From Synergistaceae bacterium (GTDB taxonomy: Bacteria; Synergistota; Synergistia; Synergistales; Synergistaceae): 23,164 nucleotides of DNA. The notes beneath the pieces are model-generated. The model saw only the letters and a list, made by a program, of their open reading frames with translations, searched no databases and was not told the origin of the DNA. This document shows, one piece after another, positions 5,981 through 14,894 of the stretch (position 1 is its first letter; each line of letters starts with the position of its first letter). A program made the translations under genes and the position numbers. The stretch lies in NCBI GenBank assembly GCA_012728505.1, contig JAAYEY010000224.1:1-23164 (forward strand). Reading direction: 5' to 3'.

Positions 5981-8254
5981 TTAGGAGACCTTATTTATTT
6001 TCTCTAATATTTCATTCATTTGCTCATATGTTATTGATCCATCCCCGAAGTTTATAGCAGCTCTAAGAGGCATGACTTTTACCATAGCTTCAGTCATTGC
6101 TTCTATGACAGCCATTTTGATTGGATCACTTTCATCGGCATTTTCATCTTTAAAAAGTGATGCAACCGAATCCCAAAGAGGTTTACATAATTCCATTGCT
6201 TTCGGGTCTAACATCACGTCCTCAAAAGAAGAATTAGCTGTATATACTACCGGTAACGCAACTGTTGATTCTACGATAATTGTCTTTTTACATAAAATCT
6301 CTCTGGAGGACTTCCCAATAAGAATTTCAAACCCTCCTGTTTCTACATGCCAATCCTTTATTTCTGTATTGTAGTAAGCAAAAGCACGTTTACCTAGATT
6401 AAATGATACCGTTTTAGTTTCTCCAGGATTTAAGGCTACTTTTTCAAATCCTTTTAATTCTTTAACAGGGCGAATAACTGAACTTACTTTATCACCGATG
6501 TATAGTTGCACAACTTCTTTACCTGCCACTTTTCCTGTGTTGGTCACATCTACTTCAACTGTCAAGACATCAGTATCTTTTATCGTATCTGCACTGGTTT
6601 TTAAATTAGAATAATCAAATGTCGTATAACTTAATCCATGTCCAAACGGAAAGAGTACATCTAATTTCTTTTTATCATAATAACGGTAGCCAACAAATAT
6701 TCCTTCTCGGTATTCTACTGTATCCTTTTCACCAAAGTAAAACAAATAAGATGGATTATCTTCTAGTCTTAATGGAAATGTTTCTGCCAATCTACCACTT
6801 GGGTTCACGTCGCCAAATAAAACATCAACTGTTGCTGCTCCCACATTCTGACCGCCTAAGTATAATTCTAGAATACCTCTTACTTCACTTACCCAGGGCA
6901 TTTCTACAGCAGATCCATTGTGTAACACGACAACAGTATTCGGTTGAGCTGCTGCTATTTCATGAATTAATTTATTTTGACAATTCGGAAGAGACATATG
7001 GCTACGGTCAAATCCTTCAGACTCAAAACTATCGGGTAACCCTGCAAAAATAACGGCCACTTTTGCTTTTTTTGCAACTTCAACTGCCTCGTTAATTAAA
7101 GCATCATCAATTTTATCCTCTGCGACGTGATAACCTTTTGCATAAGTAATGTTTTTAGCCTCTTCCATCACTTCTAAGGCGCTTGTGATTTTAAAACTAT
7201 TAATATGAGAACTTCCACCGCCTTGGAACCGAGGAGTCTTTGCAAATTGACCAATAAATGCAATATTATCCTCTTTATCAAGTGGAAGAATACCATCATT
7301 TTTCAAAAGAACGATACATTCTGAACTAATTTTTCTCGCTAATTGATGGTGTTCTTCTTTATCATATCCTAGCTCAGGTTTTCGATTTTCGATATACTTA
7401 TTATTAATCGTTAACATTCTCTCTACGGCACGATCCAAGATTTTTTCATCGAGAGAACCATTTTTTACAGCCTCTACTATTCTTTTATCATTAATACCTC
7501 TAGACGATGGCATTTCAAGTTCAAGCCCTGCCTTAAGTGCTGCAATACGGTCATTAACAGCACCCCAGTCACTCACGACATATCCAGTAAATCCCCACTC
7601 TTTTCTTAAAATATCTGTTAAAGTTCGTGGGTTCTCAGATGCAAAAACACCATTTATTTTGTTATATGAGCACATTACAGTCCAAGGTTTAGCATTTACG
7701 ACTGCTCCTTCAAAGGGAGCTAAATATATTTCTCTCATTGTTCGCTCATCGACATCTGAACTCGAAGACATTCGTCTATGTTCTTGATTATTCAAAAGAA
7801 AATGTTTTAAGCTGGTTCCAATATTTTTACTTTGTACCCCACTTATATAGCTCGTTGCCATTTCTGCCGATAAATAAGGATCTTCACTTAAGAATTCAAA
7901 ATTTCGACCGCAAATTGGGGAACGCTTAATATTTACGCCAGGTCCAAGAATAATACCAACCTCTTCTGCCTGACATTCATCTCCTAATGCTTCTCCCATT
8001 GTTCGAATCAAGTCTCGATCAAATGAAGCTGCTATAGCAGATGCTGTTGGGAAACAAACAGCTTCAACACTTCCATTTACACCAAGATGGTCCCCACCGG
8101 TAGCTTGTTTACGAAGGCCGTGTGGTCCATCACTTACCATTATTCCTTCTACACCAAGACGCTCTACCGATTTTGTATACCAAAAATTATATCCGGAACA
8201 TAATCCTGCTTTTTCTTCTAACGTCATTTGTGAAATAACCTTTTTGACATCCAT
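5981..8254 (-). CDS. Family 3 glycoside hydrolase, beta-glucosidase-like
   Basis: A predicted exo-acting beta-glycosidase that removes non-reducing terminal sugars; beta-glucosidase is likeliest, though GH3 also includes xylosidases and others. The 757 residues hold a GH3 barrel (about 1-290), with K150-H151 and the catalytic nucleophile D229 in VVSDWG, a second alpha/beta domain (about 310-480) with the probable acid/base E413 in ESEGFDR, a fibronectin III-like domain (about 560-640) and a C-terminal tail of about 90 residues. There is no signal peptide, so it should act on imported oligosaccharides or glycosides in the cytoplasm. The ATG follows AGGGGGA by eight bases. The gene is clearly more AT-rich than its neighbours, stands alone without a transporter or regulator, and resembles Firmicutes enzymes in style, suggesting acquisition. 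Confidence 0.93.
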   Translation of the reverse strand: MDVKKVISQMTLEEKAGLCSGYNFWYTKSVERLGVEGIMVSDGPHGLRKQATGGDHLGVNGSVEAVCFPTASAIAASFDRDLIRTMGEALGDECQAEEVGIILGPGVNIKRSPICGRNFEFLSEDPYLSAEMATSYISGVQSKNIGTSLKHFLLNNQEHRRMSSSSDVDERTMREIYLAPFEGAVVNAKPWTVMCSYNKINGVFASENPRTLTDILRKEWGFTGYVVSDWGAVNDRIAALKAGLELEMPSSRGINDKRIVEAVKNGSLDEKILDRAVERMLTINNKYIENRKPELGYDKEEHHQLARKISSECIVLLKNDGILPLDKEDNIAFIGQFAKTPRFQGGGSSHINSFKITSALEVMEEAKNITYAKGYHVAEDKIDDALINEAVEVAKKAKVAVIFAGLPDSFESEGFDRSHMSLPNCQNKLIHEIAAAQPNTVVVLHNGSAVEMPWVSEVRGILELYLGGQNVGAATVDVLFGDVNPSGRLAETFPLRLEDNPSYLFYFGEKDTVEYREGIFVGYRYYDKKKLDVLFPFGHGLSYTTFDYSNLKTSADTIKDTDVLTVEVDVTNTGKVAGKEVVQLYIGDKVSSVIRPVKELKGFEKVALNPGETKTVSFNLGKRAFAYYNTEIKDWHVETGGFEILIGKSSREILCKKTIIVESTVALPVVYTANSSFEDVMLDPKAMELCKPLWDSVASLFKDENADESDPIKMAVIEAMTEAMVKVMPLRAAINFGDGSITYEQMNEILEKINKVS

Positions 8255-8290
8255 AATTGTTATCCCCCTAATATTTGAAATTAATTCTCT

Positions 8291-8330
8291 TTTATAGTTT
8301 TTATTATATCTTATTCAAGTTAGGCCTCAA
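8291..8330 (-). promoter_or_regulatory. Tandem candidate promoters of the GH3 gene
   Basis: Two overlapping sigma-70 type promoters can be read on the minus strand. The first has TTGAGG (8325-8330), a 16-bp spacer and a perfect TATAAT (8303-8308). The second has TTGAAT (8313-8318), a 16-bp spacer and TATAAA (8291-8296). Both would give a leader of about 30-45 nt. I see no operator or cre-like palindrome around them. Confidence 0.6.
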
Positions 8331-8397
8331 TCGAAAAGATAAAAATCTATTTTTTTTACTAATTTATAGTTTAAGCGTCAAACTAAGCCTGACAACA

Positions 8398-8458
8398 GAA
8401 AAAAATAGCGGCAGATTCGCAAGGCGTATATTTTATACGTCGGGGAATCTGCCGTTAT
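8398..8458 (-). terminator. Intrinsic terminator of the V-ATPase operon
   Basis: The outer stem pairs 8405-8418 with 8445-8458 (14 positions with one A-C mismatch in the RNA). Within its loop a second, AT-rich hairpin pairs CGTATA (8425-8430) with TATACG (8434-8439). On the minus strand the outer stem is followed by seven T (8399-8405 complement). It lies 34 nt after the stop codon of subunit D and insulates the GH3 promoters from read-through. Confidence 0.88.
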
Positions 8459-8492
8459 GCTTTGTTAAATTTGAGCTGAAACATGCTCGTTT

Positions 8493-9119
8493 TTAATGCG
8501 AACGAACTATATCTTTGATCACCATAAGCCTTGAGAGCGTTGACCGTTCCATTTCCTCAAGCTTCATTGAGATAGAACGTATTGCCTCGGCAAAAGAGGG
8601 AATCATTACATGTTCTAATGCGTTCACCCTTCTTCTTGTCCTCTCAATCTCAATGGCCATTGACTTAAGTGCTTTCTCTTCTGCGGCAAGCTTAACAAGG
8701 CGCGGCATGAGTTTTAAAAATTGCTCAAGCGCAACATCAAGACTTCCCGGCGAAGTACCAAGTCCATAATTGAGCTCTACTTTCTGTTCAGGCAGCTCAA
8801 ACGAAGGGGAGCGCACACTCATTATGTTTACAAAATGTACATTGACTCTCATATTTCCGCCTGAGTTCATAAGAGTTTGTTCAAGCATTTCAGGCAAAGT
8901 CTGAGCTCTGGCAAGCAGAAAACCCGCATAGCACGAGCTAATCTCATCTTCTATTTCCTGCCTCAGTTTCCATACAACTCTCGCTTTTTCAAGAAACGCC
9001 TTAACGAGTGCGTCCTGCTTATCCTTAAGCAGTTTGTGCCCCCTCTTGGCTACGACAAGCTGTCTTTTGAGCTTTGAAAGCTCCATACGGTTGGGATTAA
9101 CGTTCAGCGGCTTCGCCAT
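8493..9119 (-). CDS. atpD: V-type ATPase subunit D (central stalk)
   Basis: Subunit D is the long coiled-coil shaft of the rotor; it turns inside the A3B3 head and passes torque to the membrane ring. The 208 residues match the family length. The N-terminus (MAKPLNVNPNRMELSKLKRQ) and the following KRGHKLLKDKQDALV segment are typical of the family, and the C-terminal half returns as a second long helix containing ERTRRRVNALEHVMIP. It is the last gene of the operon, starting 16 nt after the stop of subunit B, with AGGGGTGA as its ribosome-binding site. It is followed by the terminator. Confidence 0.96.
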   Translation of the reverse strand: MAKPLNVNPNRMELSKLKRQLVVAKRGHKLLKDKQDALVKAFLEKARVVWKLRQEIEDEISSCYAGFLLARAQTLPEMLEQTLMNSGGNMRVNVHFVNIMSVRSPSFELPEQKVELNYGLGTSPGSLDVALEQFLKLMPRLVKLAAEEKALKSMAIEIERTRRRVNALEHVMIPSFAEAIRSISMKLEEMERSTLSRLMVIKDIVRSH

Positions 9120-9135
9120 AAGAGGTCACCCCTTC

Positions 9136-10557
9136 CTATGCTTCTTCAGTATCAAGCTTCTCGTCTTTTTTTGCTTCGATGAGCGGCTTCAGATATTTAT
9201 CGATATATTCGTCTCTGACACGTTTAAGTTCTTTAATTGGCACGATGGTCAGAAGTTCCCATCCAAGAAGGAGAGTCTCTTCTATCGTTCTGTTCTCATA
9301 CTCTCCCTGACGAACATATTTGTTCTCAAAAAGGTCAGCAAATTTCGCAAAGGCTTTGTCTTCATCTGAAAGAGCACTCTCACCAAGGATAACTGCCAAC
9401 TCCTTAGCTTCTTTTCCTCGTGAATAAGCCGCGAAAAGCTGGTTCATCAGGTCCGCATGGTCTTCACGCGTCTTACCTTTTCCAATTCCTTTGTCCTTCA
9501 GGCGCGAAAGAGAAGGCATAACGTCAACAGGCGGGTATATCCCCTTGCGGTGAAGCCCTCTTGAAAGAATAATCTGCCCTTCCGTTATATATCCTGTAAG
9601 GTCAGGAATAGGGTGGGTCTTGTCGTCTTCAGGCATTGTCAGGATGGGAAGCTGCGTTATCGATCCATCTTTACCACGGAGTCTCCCTGCCCTTTCGTAC
9701 ATGGTTGCAAGGTCTGTGTACAGATAACCTGGATAGCCTCGACGTCCGGGAACCTCTTTACGAGCTGCAGAAATTTCACGCAGTGCTTCACAGTAGTTTG
9801 TAAGGTCTGTAAGTATTACAAGGACGTGCATATCCTTTTCAAAAGCCAGATACTCCGCACATGTAAGAGCCAGACGAGGAGTCGATATACGTTCTATCGC
9901 AGGATCATCTGCAAGGTTTACGAACATTACTGTACGTTCAAGAGCTCCTGTCTTTCTAAAGTCTTCCATGAAGAATGAAGCTTCTTCAAAGGTAATTCCC
10001 ATAGCAGCGAATACAACTGCAAAATTAGCGTGCCCACTGATAACTGTTGCTTGACGGGCTATCTGAGCTGCTATCTGGTTATGCGGCAAACCGCTACCTG
10101 AAAATATAGGAAGCTTTTGACCTCTGACTAAAGGGTTCATCCCGTCTATCGTTGAGATTCCCGTTTGGATAAACTCTGAGGGGAAGTCTCTTGAATATGG
10201 ATTTATCGGGTCTCCGTTAACATCGAGGTATGCTTCGGCAATTATGGGAGCGCCATCGTCAATAGGATCGCCTCTTCCATTGAAGATACGGCCAAGCATG
10301 TCTTTTGAAACAGGTAGCTTGAGAACATCACCCAAGAACCTAATTTGGGTGGTATTGACGTCAATTCCTGTGCTTCCTTCGTAAACTTGAACAAGCGCTT
10401 TAGTTTCTGAAATCTCAAGCACTCTTCCGCGTCTGAGTTCTCCGTTTGAAAGGCGAATCTCGGCAATTTCGTCATAGCTAACTTCTTCAATCTTCTCAAC
10501 CATCATAAGCGGACCAGAAAGGTTGGAGATCGTTCTATACTCTTTAGGCAACATCAT
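9136..10557 (-). CDS. atpB: V-type ATPase subunit B (non-catalytic head subunit)
   Basis: Subunit B alternates with A in the cytoplasmic hexamer and binds nucleotide without hydrolysing it. It lacks a Walker A motif: the equivalent place reads [13 protein letters not shown], the normal B signature. The frame is open to 10590, but I place the start at ATG 10555-10557 (473 residues), which follows GGAGG by eight bases and begins [10 protein letters not shown], close to known B subunits. A second ATG directly after it (ends 10554) is also possible. The upstream 11 codons lie inside the gene for A and have no ribosome-binding site. It overlaps A by 14 nt. Confidence 0.95.
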   Translation of the reverse strand: MMLPKEYRTISNLSGPLMMVEKIEEVSYDEIAEIRLSNGELRRGRVLEISETKALVQVYEGSTGIDVNTTQIRFLGDVLKLPVSKDMLGRIFNGRGDPIDDGAPIIAEAYLDVNGDPINPYSRDFPSEFIQTGISTIDGMNPLVRGQKLPIFSGSGLPHNQIAAQIARQATVISGHANFAVVFAAMGITFEEASFFMEDFRKTGALERTVMFVNLADDPAIERISTPRLALTCAEYLAFEKDMHVLVILTDLTNYCEALREISAARKEVPGRRGYPGYLYTDLATMYERAGRLRGKDGSITQLPILTMPEDDKTHPIPDLTGYITEGQIILSRGLHRKGIYPPVDVMPSLSRLKDKGIGKGKTREDHADLMNQLFAAYSRGKEAKELAVILGESALSDEDKAFAKFADLFENKYVRQGEYENRTIEETLLLGWELLTIVPIKELKRVRDEYIDKYLKPLIEAKKDEKLDTEEA

Positions 10558-12343
10558 CGAGATCACCTCCGGCAGCGCTGATTTTTCCAAGTTCGGTCTT
10601 TATTGTAGTTTCAAGAACATCCAGGCTTGCAAGTTCACTCTCTTCGGTGTATCTCATACGCGCTATTTCATCCCTGATTGGAAGATCTATAACAGAGCGC
10701 AATAATCCACCACGGGTGAGCACTTGCATCCCTAGACGATGGAAAGTGAGGATGTTTCTGAGCATTTTGAACTGTTTGTCCATGGAGGCATAAGTATCTA
10801 TCTCGTGGAATGAGTTCTGGTGAAGGAAGTCCTCCCTTATCGACTTTGAGGTTTCAAGAACCATTCTCTCTTCTTTTGAAAGGGCTTCTACTCCGACTAA
10901 CCTTACTATTTCTTTCAGTTTGTCTTCGTCTTCAAGCAGACTCATAGCCTCGGTTCTGTACACACTCCACTCCCCGTCATAAATGGCATCCCAATGTTCG
11001 CCAAGAGTCTGAGTGTAAAGTGAATAGCTTGAAAGCCAATTTATTGCAGGGAAGTGTCTCTGATATGCCAGCTGGGCGTCCAATCCCCAGAAAACCTTTG
11101 TGACACGTAGAGTGTTCTGAGTTACCGGCTCTGAAAGGTCTCCTCCGGGAGGTGAGACCGCTCCTATTACAGATATAGCTCCCTCTCTGCCATCGCTTCC
11201 AAAACAGATAGCCCTTCCTGCTCTTTCATAGAAGGATGCCAACCTTGTCCCAAGATATGCTGGGTAACCTTCTTCTCCGGGCATTTCTTCGAGACGGCCG
11301 GACATTTCACGGAGAGCCTCTGCCCAGCGCGAGGTGGAGTCCGCCATAAGAGCTACGGAGTAACCCATGTCACGGAAATATTCCGCAATAGTGATGCCCG
11401 TATATATCGAAGCTTCACGTGCTGCGACAGGCATGTTAGAAGTATTGGCTATAAGGAGAGTCCTTTTCATAAGAGGCTGACCTGAACGAGGGTCCTCTAG
11501 TTCAGGGAACTCAAGGAGGACATCGGTCATTTCGTTTCCTCGTTCCCCACATCCAATGTAGACGACTATTTCTGCATCAGCCCACTTTGCAAGCTGGTGC
11601 TGAATGACTGTCTTGCCGGATCCAAACGGACCGGGAACACATGCCGTCCCACCCCTAGCTATGGGGAAAAATGTATCGATGACTCTCTGGCCGGTTGTCA
11701 GTGGGATAACAGGCGGAAGCCTCTTTACGACGGGGCGAGGTTTACGCACGGGCCACCTCTGAAGAAGTGTTATATTATGGTCCTTCCCCTTAGAGTCAGT
11801 AACAACAGCTATTGTCTCTTCAACAGTAAAATCTCCCTGTTTTATCTGCGTTACTTTTCCTTCGATTCCATGAGGAACCATAACTTTGTGATCAACAAGA
11901 ACTGTCTCTTGGACAGAACCTAAGAAGTCACCAACAGAGACATCTGCTCCGGTTTCAACACATGGAACAAAGCTCCATTTTTTTGTCCTATTTACGGCCG
12001 GGACGCTTATTCCGCGAAGTATATACGGGCTTTCTGCTTTTTTCTCGATACTTTCAAGAGGACGTTGAATACCGTCAAAAAACTCTTCTATGAGTCCGGG
12101 CGCCAGTTCAACACTCAAAGGTTCTCCCGTGCTGATAACAGGCTCGCCGGGCATCAGTCCGGAAGTTTCTTCGTATACCTGAACAGAAGCCGTATCATCT
12201 TTAAGTTCAATTATTTCACCGACAAGACCTGCATTCCCGACTCTTACAACGTCGAACATACAAGTTCCGGCCATGCCTTTAGCAATAACAAGCGGGCCGG
12301 ATATTTTTGCGATGAATCCTTCTATGGCATTAGGAGTAGCCAC
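10544..12343 (-). CDS. atpA: V-type ATPase catalytic subunit A
   Basis: Subunit A hydrolyses or makes ATP in the A3B3 head. The 599 residues show the N-terminal beta-barrel, the extra 'non-homologous' region of A subunits (about 110-200), and the Walker A loop GPFGSGKT at 238-245, with the [10 protein letters not shown] segment containing the catalytic glutamate shortly after. The downstream [20 protein letters not shown] segment is also typical. The start is GTG (12341-12343), eight bases after GGAGG. An ATG just upstream is followed at once by TGA, so it cannot be used. Confidence 0.97.
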   Translation of the reverse strand: MATPNAIEGFIAKISGPLVIAKGMAGTCMFDVVRVGNAGLVGEIIELKDDTASVQVYEETSGLMPGEPVISTGEPLSVELAPGLIEEFFDGIQRPLESIEKKAESPYILRGISVPAVNRTKKWSFVPCVETGADVSVGDFLGSVQETVLVDHKVMVPHGIEGKVTQIKQGDFTVEETIAVVTDSKGKDHNITLLQRWPVRKPRPVVKRLPPVIPLTTGQRVIDTFFPIARGGTACVPGPFGSGKTVIQHQLAKWADAEIVVYIGCGERGNEMTDVLLEFPELEDPRSGQPLMKRTLLIANTSNMPVAAREASIYTGITIAEYFRDMGYSVALMADSTSRWAEALREMSGRLEEMPGEEGYPAYLGTRLASFYERAGRAICFGSDGREGAISVIGAVSPPGGDLSEPVTQNTLRVTKVFWGLDAQLAYQRHFPAINWLSSYSLYTQTLGEHWDAIYDGEWSVYRTEAMSLLEDEDKLKEIVRLVGVEALSKEERMVLETSKSIREDFLHQNSFHEIDTYASMDKQFKMLRNILTFHRLGMQVLTRGGLLRSVIDLPIRDEIARMRYTEESELASLDVLETTIKTELGKISAAGGDLDDVA

Positions 12344-12363
12344 TCACATCGCCTCCATTTTCA

Positions 12364-12705
12364 TCATTTAACACCAAAGATATCCATGCCGACAGCACGC
12401 TCTACGCTACGTCTGATAGAGTTCAGGCCGACTCCCATGGATCCGCTTTGGTTAGGTACTGGGATTATGCACATATCTGTAGACTCATTGACCTCATCAA
12501 CAATATTCTGATATTTAGAGAAAAGGGCCTCTTCAATAAAGAGGGCAGCATATTTTTTTAGGGCGAATTTATTCATTATCAGCCCCAGAGAATCCCTGTT
12601 TTCATCGGTTATTTCAACAACGTCAAGACCAATAGCCTTAAATGGAAGTATGCTGTCGTAGCTTCCGACTGCTGCCATCGGTGAGCCTTGATTAGACATA
12701 GCCAT
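12364..12705 (-). CDS. atpF: V-type ATPase subunit F (central stalk)
   Basis: A small Rossmann-like subunit that binds the middle of subunit D and stabilises the rotor. The 113 residues include the PFKAIGLDVVEI segment, KKYAALFIEEALF, and the IIPVPNQSGSMGVGLNSIR segment, which is the family's strongest signature. The ATG at 12703-12705 lies 14 nt inside the end of the subunit C gene, and the ribosome-binding site is poor, so translation probably depends on coupling. An ATG two codons later is an alternative. Confidence 0.93.
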   Translation of the reverse strand: MAMSNQGSPMAAVGSYDSILPFKAIGLDVVEITDENRDSLGLIMNKFALKKYAALFIEEALFSKYQNIVDEVNESTDMCIIPVPNQSGSMGVGLNSIRRSVERAVGMDIFGVK

Positions 12706-13708
12706 GTCGCATAAGCCCCCTCAGTTTATCTTTGTCTCCTTTGTTTCTTTTAGAGACCATTATCACTCTGATATTTTTAATTTCCATTTCCTTGGCCCAA
12801 AGGTAGGCTGGGATGTTAGCAGGGTCTGAAGAGCTGTACCTGCCTGCACCTATCTTTTCAAGATAAAAATCCTCCAAGGCCTTCTCCAGAGAAAGAATCA
12901 GGTCTGAGAAACCGCAGGAAACATCAATGCTTCCTATCATCTTGCCAAAATCAGAGAACTCAAGTGCCCTGCCCCAGGTTTCAAAAGGTTCTGTAATAAG
13001 GGACACAAGCATATTGATATCAATATCTCCACCCTCATGAAGGAATGGAAGCGCTTTTGACGCATCGAAATTAAATCTTTTAAGCCTCAGTAGGGTTCTT
13101 ATGTTTTCTCCGTCAGTTCTTGCCTTAACCCAACTTATTATCCCAGGCATATCTAGTTCTTTTGCTTTTTCGAGCATCACTTCGAACATTCTCTTATCTA
13201 TTAGTCTCTCTACTTCGAGAACGTCCTTACTCTGTTCCCAAATCGTAATGCACTTAGGTAGCAGAGTGCTCAGACCAAAGGGAAGAAGTCTGTATTCTTC
13301 CGACTCAACGTTAGTAATCATGTCGTCCAAAGGATAAGATCCCAGCGATGTGAGAAGGTCCCATCTTTTTTTACCGCCGGCTCTGACATTGAACATGCTT
13401 TTCAAAAGCACTTTTACATTGTGGAAGTCATACTGCAACCGCATAATATCAACAAGGCTTTTATCAGGAACAAAGGCGTATATTTCTTCATAGATATTGT
13501 GCAAGTCAGCCTCAAGAGTCTTATCAAAGTCAGATTCGGTTGTTTGTGAAGAAAGCTCGGAGGAGTAAGATGTCTCCCCAAGTATCTTGAGGATTGACGA
13601 AAAATCTTCAGCGTCAATCATTCTCTGTAGAACTCCGGAATCAAGAAGGCGATGCTCCATTGCGCGGATACGTGCAACGGCATAACCATATGCCTCTTGA
13701 CTTGACAT
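12692..13708 (-). CDS. atpC: V-type ATPase subunit C (central stalk/ring adaptor)
   Basis: Subunit C (like d in yeast) is a funnel-shaped, mostly helical protein that joins the D/F shaft to the membrane ring. The protein has 338 residues, starts near MSSQEAYGYAVARIRAME, and ends in a helical stretch with the LWAKEMEIKNIRVIMVSK signature. The frame also opens one codon earlier with TTG, but ATG 13706-13708 follows GGAGG by seven bases and is preferred. The gene lies between E and F, as in Enterococcus and Thermus operons. Confidence 0.93.
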   Translation of the reverse strand: MSSQEAYGYAVARIRAMEHRLLDSGVLQRMIDAEDFSSILKILGETSYSSELSSQTTESDFDKTLEADLHNIYEEIYAFVPDKSLVDIMRLQYDFHNVKVLLKSMFNVRAGGKKRWDLLTSLGSYPLDDMITNVESEEYRLLPFGLSTLLPKCITIWEQSKDVLEVERLIDKRMFEVMLEKAKELDMPGIISWVKARTDGENIRTLLRLKRFNFDASKALPFLHEGGDIDINMLVSLITEPFETWGRALEFSDFGKMIGSIDVSCGFSDLILSLEKALEDFYLEKIGAGRYSSSDPANIPAYLWAKEMEIKNIRVIMVSKRNKGDKDKLRGLMRHGYV

Positions 13709-13721
13709 CAAACCACCTCCA

Positions 13722-14312
13722 TCATTCCGCTGCTGGCGGGAACAAACGTTTTACAACGTCGGATTCCTGCTTTTCCTTCATTATCTGAACAAGCATGTCC
13801 CATGAGCAGTTTGTACTTATATTTTCTCTTGTAAGTACAAAACCTCCGGCGATATCAAGTTTTTTCTCTGAAAAGACAAGATTAGTACCGTTTTCATTAT
13901 TGAAACCATCCAGCCAGGCTTGATCCAGATATTTTTCTTCTGGCGAGACCTCTATTTCTTCATTCTTCGTCGTCACTGCACACTTAAGAAGTGCTTCACA
14001 GAGTTTTACGTAATCAGCCTTACCCATCATTCTCATTTTCTCAAGAGAGATGTCGTAGACATCCTGGATAAGGTTGCGGCTAGATTGAAGCATCATTTTT
14101 TTGACATCCAGATTCGCAACTATTTCACGGCGACGAAAAATTTCAGGACGCTCTACTTCAAAACGGCGAGTAAAGCCAGATTTTATAGAGTCGGCTTCCT
14201 CTTCCGCTCTCTGTGCTATAAGCTCAGTCTTGGCCTTAGCTTTAGCTAATATATTATCGGCCTCTTGCTGGGCATCGCTTCTAATTTTTTCTGTGATTTG
14301 GGCCAAAGACAT
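13722..14312 (-). CDS. atpE: V-type ATPase subunit E (peripheral stalk)
   Basis: Subunit E pairs with G/H to form the outer stalks that hold the head still while the rotor turns. The 196 residues split into a long charged N-terminal helix rich in Ala, Glu and Arg (about 1-80), which is expected to coil with subunit G, and a globular C-terminal half containing the LDIAGGFVLTRENI segment that is typical of E subunits. It starts with ATG 19 nt after the end of the K gene and ends 13 nt before the ATG of C. Confidence 0.93.
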   Translation of the reverse strand: MSLAQITEKIRSDAQQEADNILAKAKAKTELIAQRAEEEADSIKSGFTRRFEVERPEIFRRREIVANLDVKKMMLQSSRNLIQDVYDISLEKMRMMGKADYVKLCEALLKCAVTTKNEEIEVSPEEKYLDQAWLDGFNNENGTNLVFSEKKLDIAGGFVLTRENISTNCSWDMLVQIMKEKQESDVVKRLFPPAAE

Positions 14313-14331
14313 GGTATTCCCCCGTTTCTAA

Positions 14332-14832
14332 TTAAAGTTTTATGCCATTGAGCATCAGAATACTGACAAGAAGCCCAAAGACTGCATACGTTTCGCACAT
14401 TGCCGGGAGTATTACCGCTTTGCCTATCTGTTCCGGGCGCTTAGATATCATCAATATTGAAGCGGCTGAAGATTTTCCCTGCCAAATAGCCGAGTAGAAG
14501 CCAGAGATAGCTATCGGAAGACATGCAAAGCAGATTCCAAGTCCCTGCCAGACGGTAAGACTTACATCACCTGCTCCAAGCAGACCGGCTTTCTGAAGCG
14601 CAAGAACAGCTACCAGAAGTCCATATATCCCCTGTGTTCCGGGAAGGGCAAGAAGGACAAGAGCATAACCAAACTTTTTTGGATCCTCTGTCATAATACC
14701 GGCAGCAGCTTCATTGGCTATACCTATTCCCCATGCGGAGCCTGAACCTGCAAAACCCACTGCCAGTGCTGCCCCGAGTATTACAAGCATAGGGCCTAGC
14801 TGTTCGGAAATCGTTGAGAGCATCGTTTCCAT
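14332..14832 (-). CDS. atpK: V-type ATPase ring subunit K, with Na+-binding signature
   Basis: The proteolipid forms the rotating membrane ring. The 166 residues are two tandem helical hairpins (four membrane segments), the duplicated form found in V-type rings. The first hairpin has lost its carboxylate and instead reads LPGTQG; the second keeps the ion-binding Glu147 in MCETYA. The set L63, T66, Q67, Q118 (in IWQGK) and E147 matches the five Na+ ligands known in Enterococcus hirae NtpK (L61, T64, Q65, Q110, E139). Na+ transport is therefore likely. The ATG lies about 12 nt after GGAGG in an AU-rich leader, which may raise expression of this many-copy subunit. Confidence 0.96.
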   Translation of the reverse strand: METMLSTISEQLGPMLVILGAALAVGFAGSGSAWGIGIANEAAAGIMTEDPKKFGYALVLLALPGTQGIYGLLVAVLALQKAGLLGAGDVSLTVWQGLGICFACLPIAISGFYSAIWQGKSSAASILMISKRPEQIGKAVILPAMCETYAVFGLLVSILMLNGIKL

Positions 14833-14894
14833 AATTAACTATAACCTCCTCAGTTGATAAATACTAAATTTTGTTTTTATGTAATTGTAAAAAA
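14833..14894 (-). promoter_or_regulatory. AU-rich translation leader before subunit K
   Basis: This 62-nt spacer contains only 12 G or C by hand count, and ends in GAGGAGG before the K start. Every other junction in the operon overlaps or has 20 nt or fewer between genes. In E. coli the F-type ring gene atpE has a similar U-rich translational enhancer, so a like role is inferred here. Confidence 0.5.

Noticed and set aside
10558..10590. N-terminal extension of subunit B by 11 codons
   Set aside because: It lies inside the A gene, lacks a ribosome-binding site, and is absent from the usual B subunit start.
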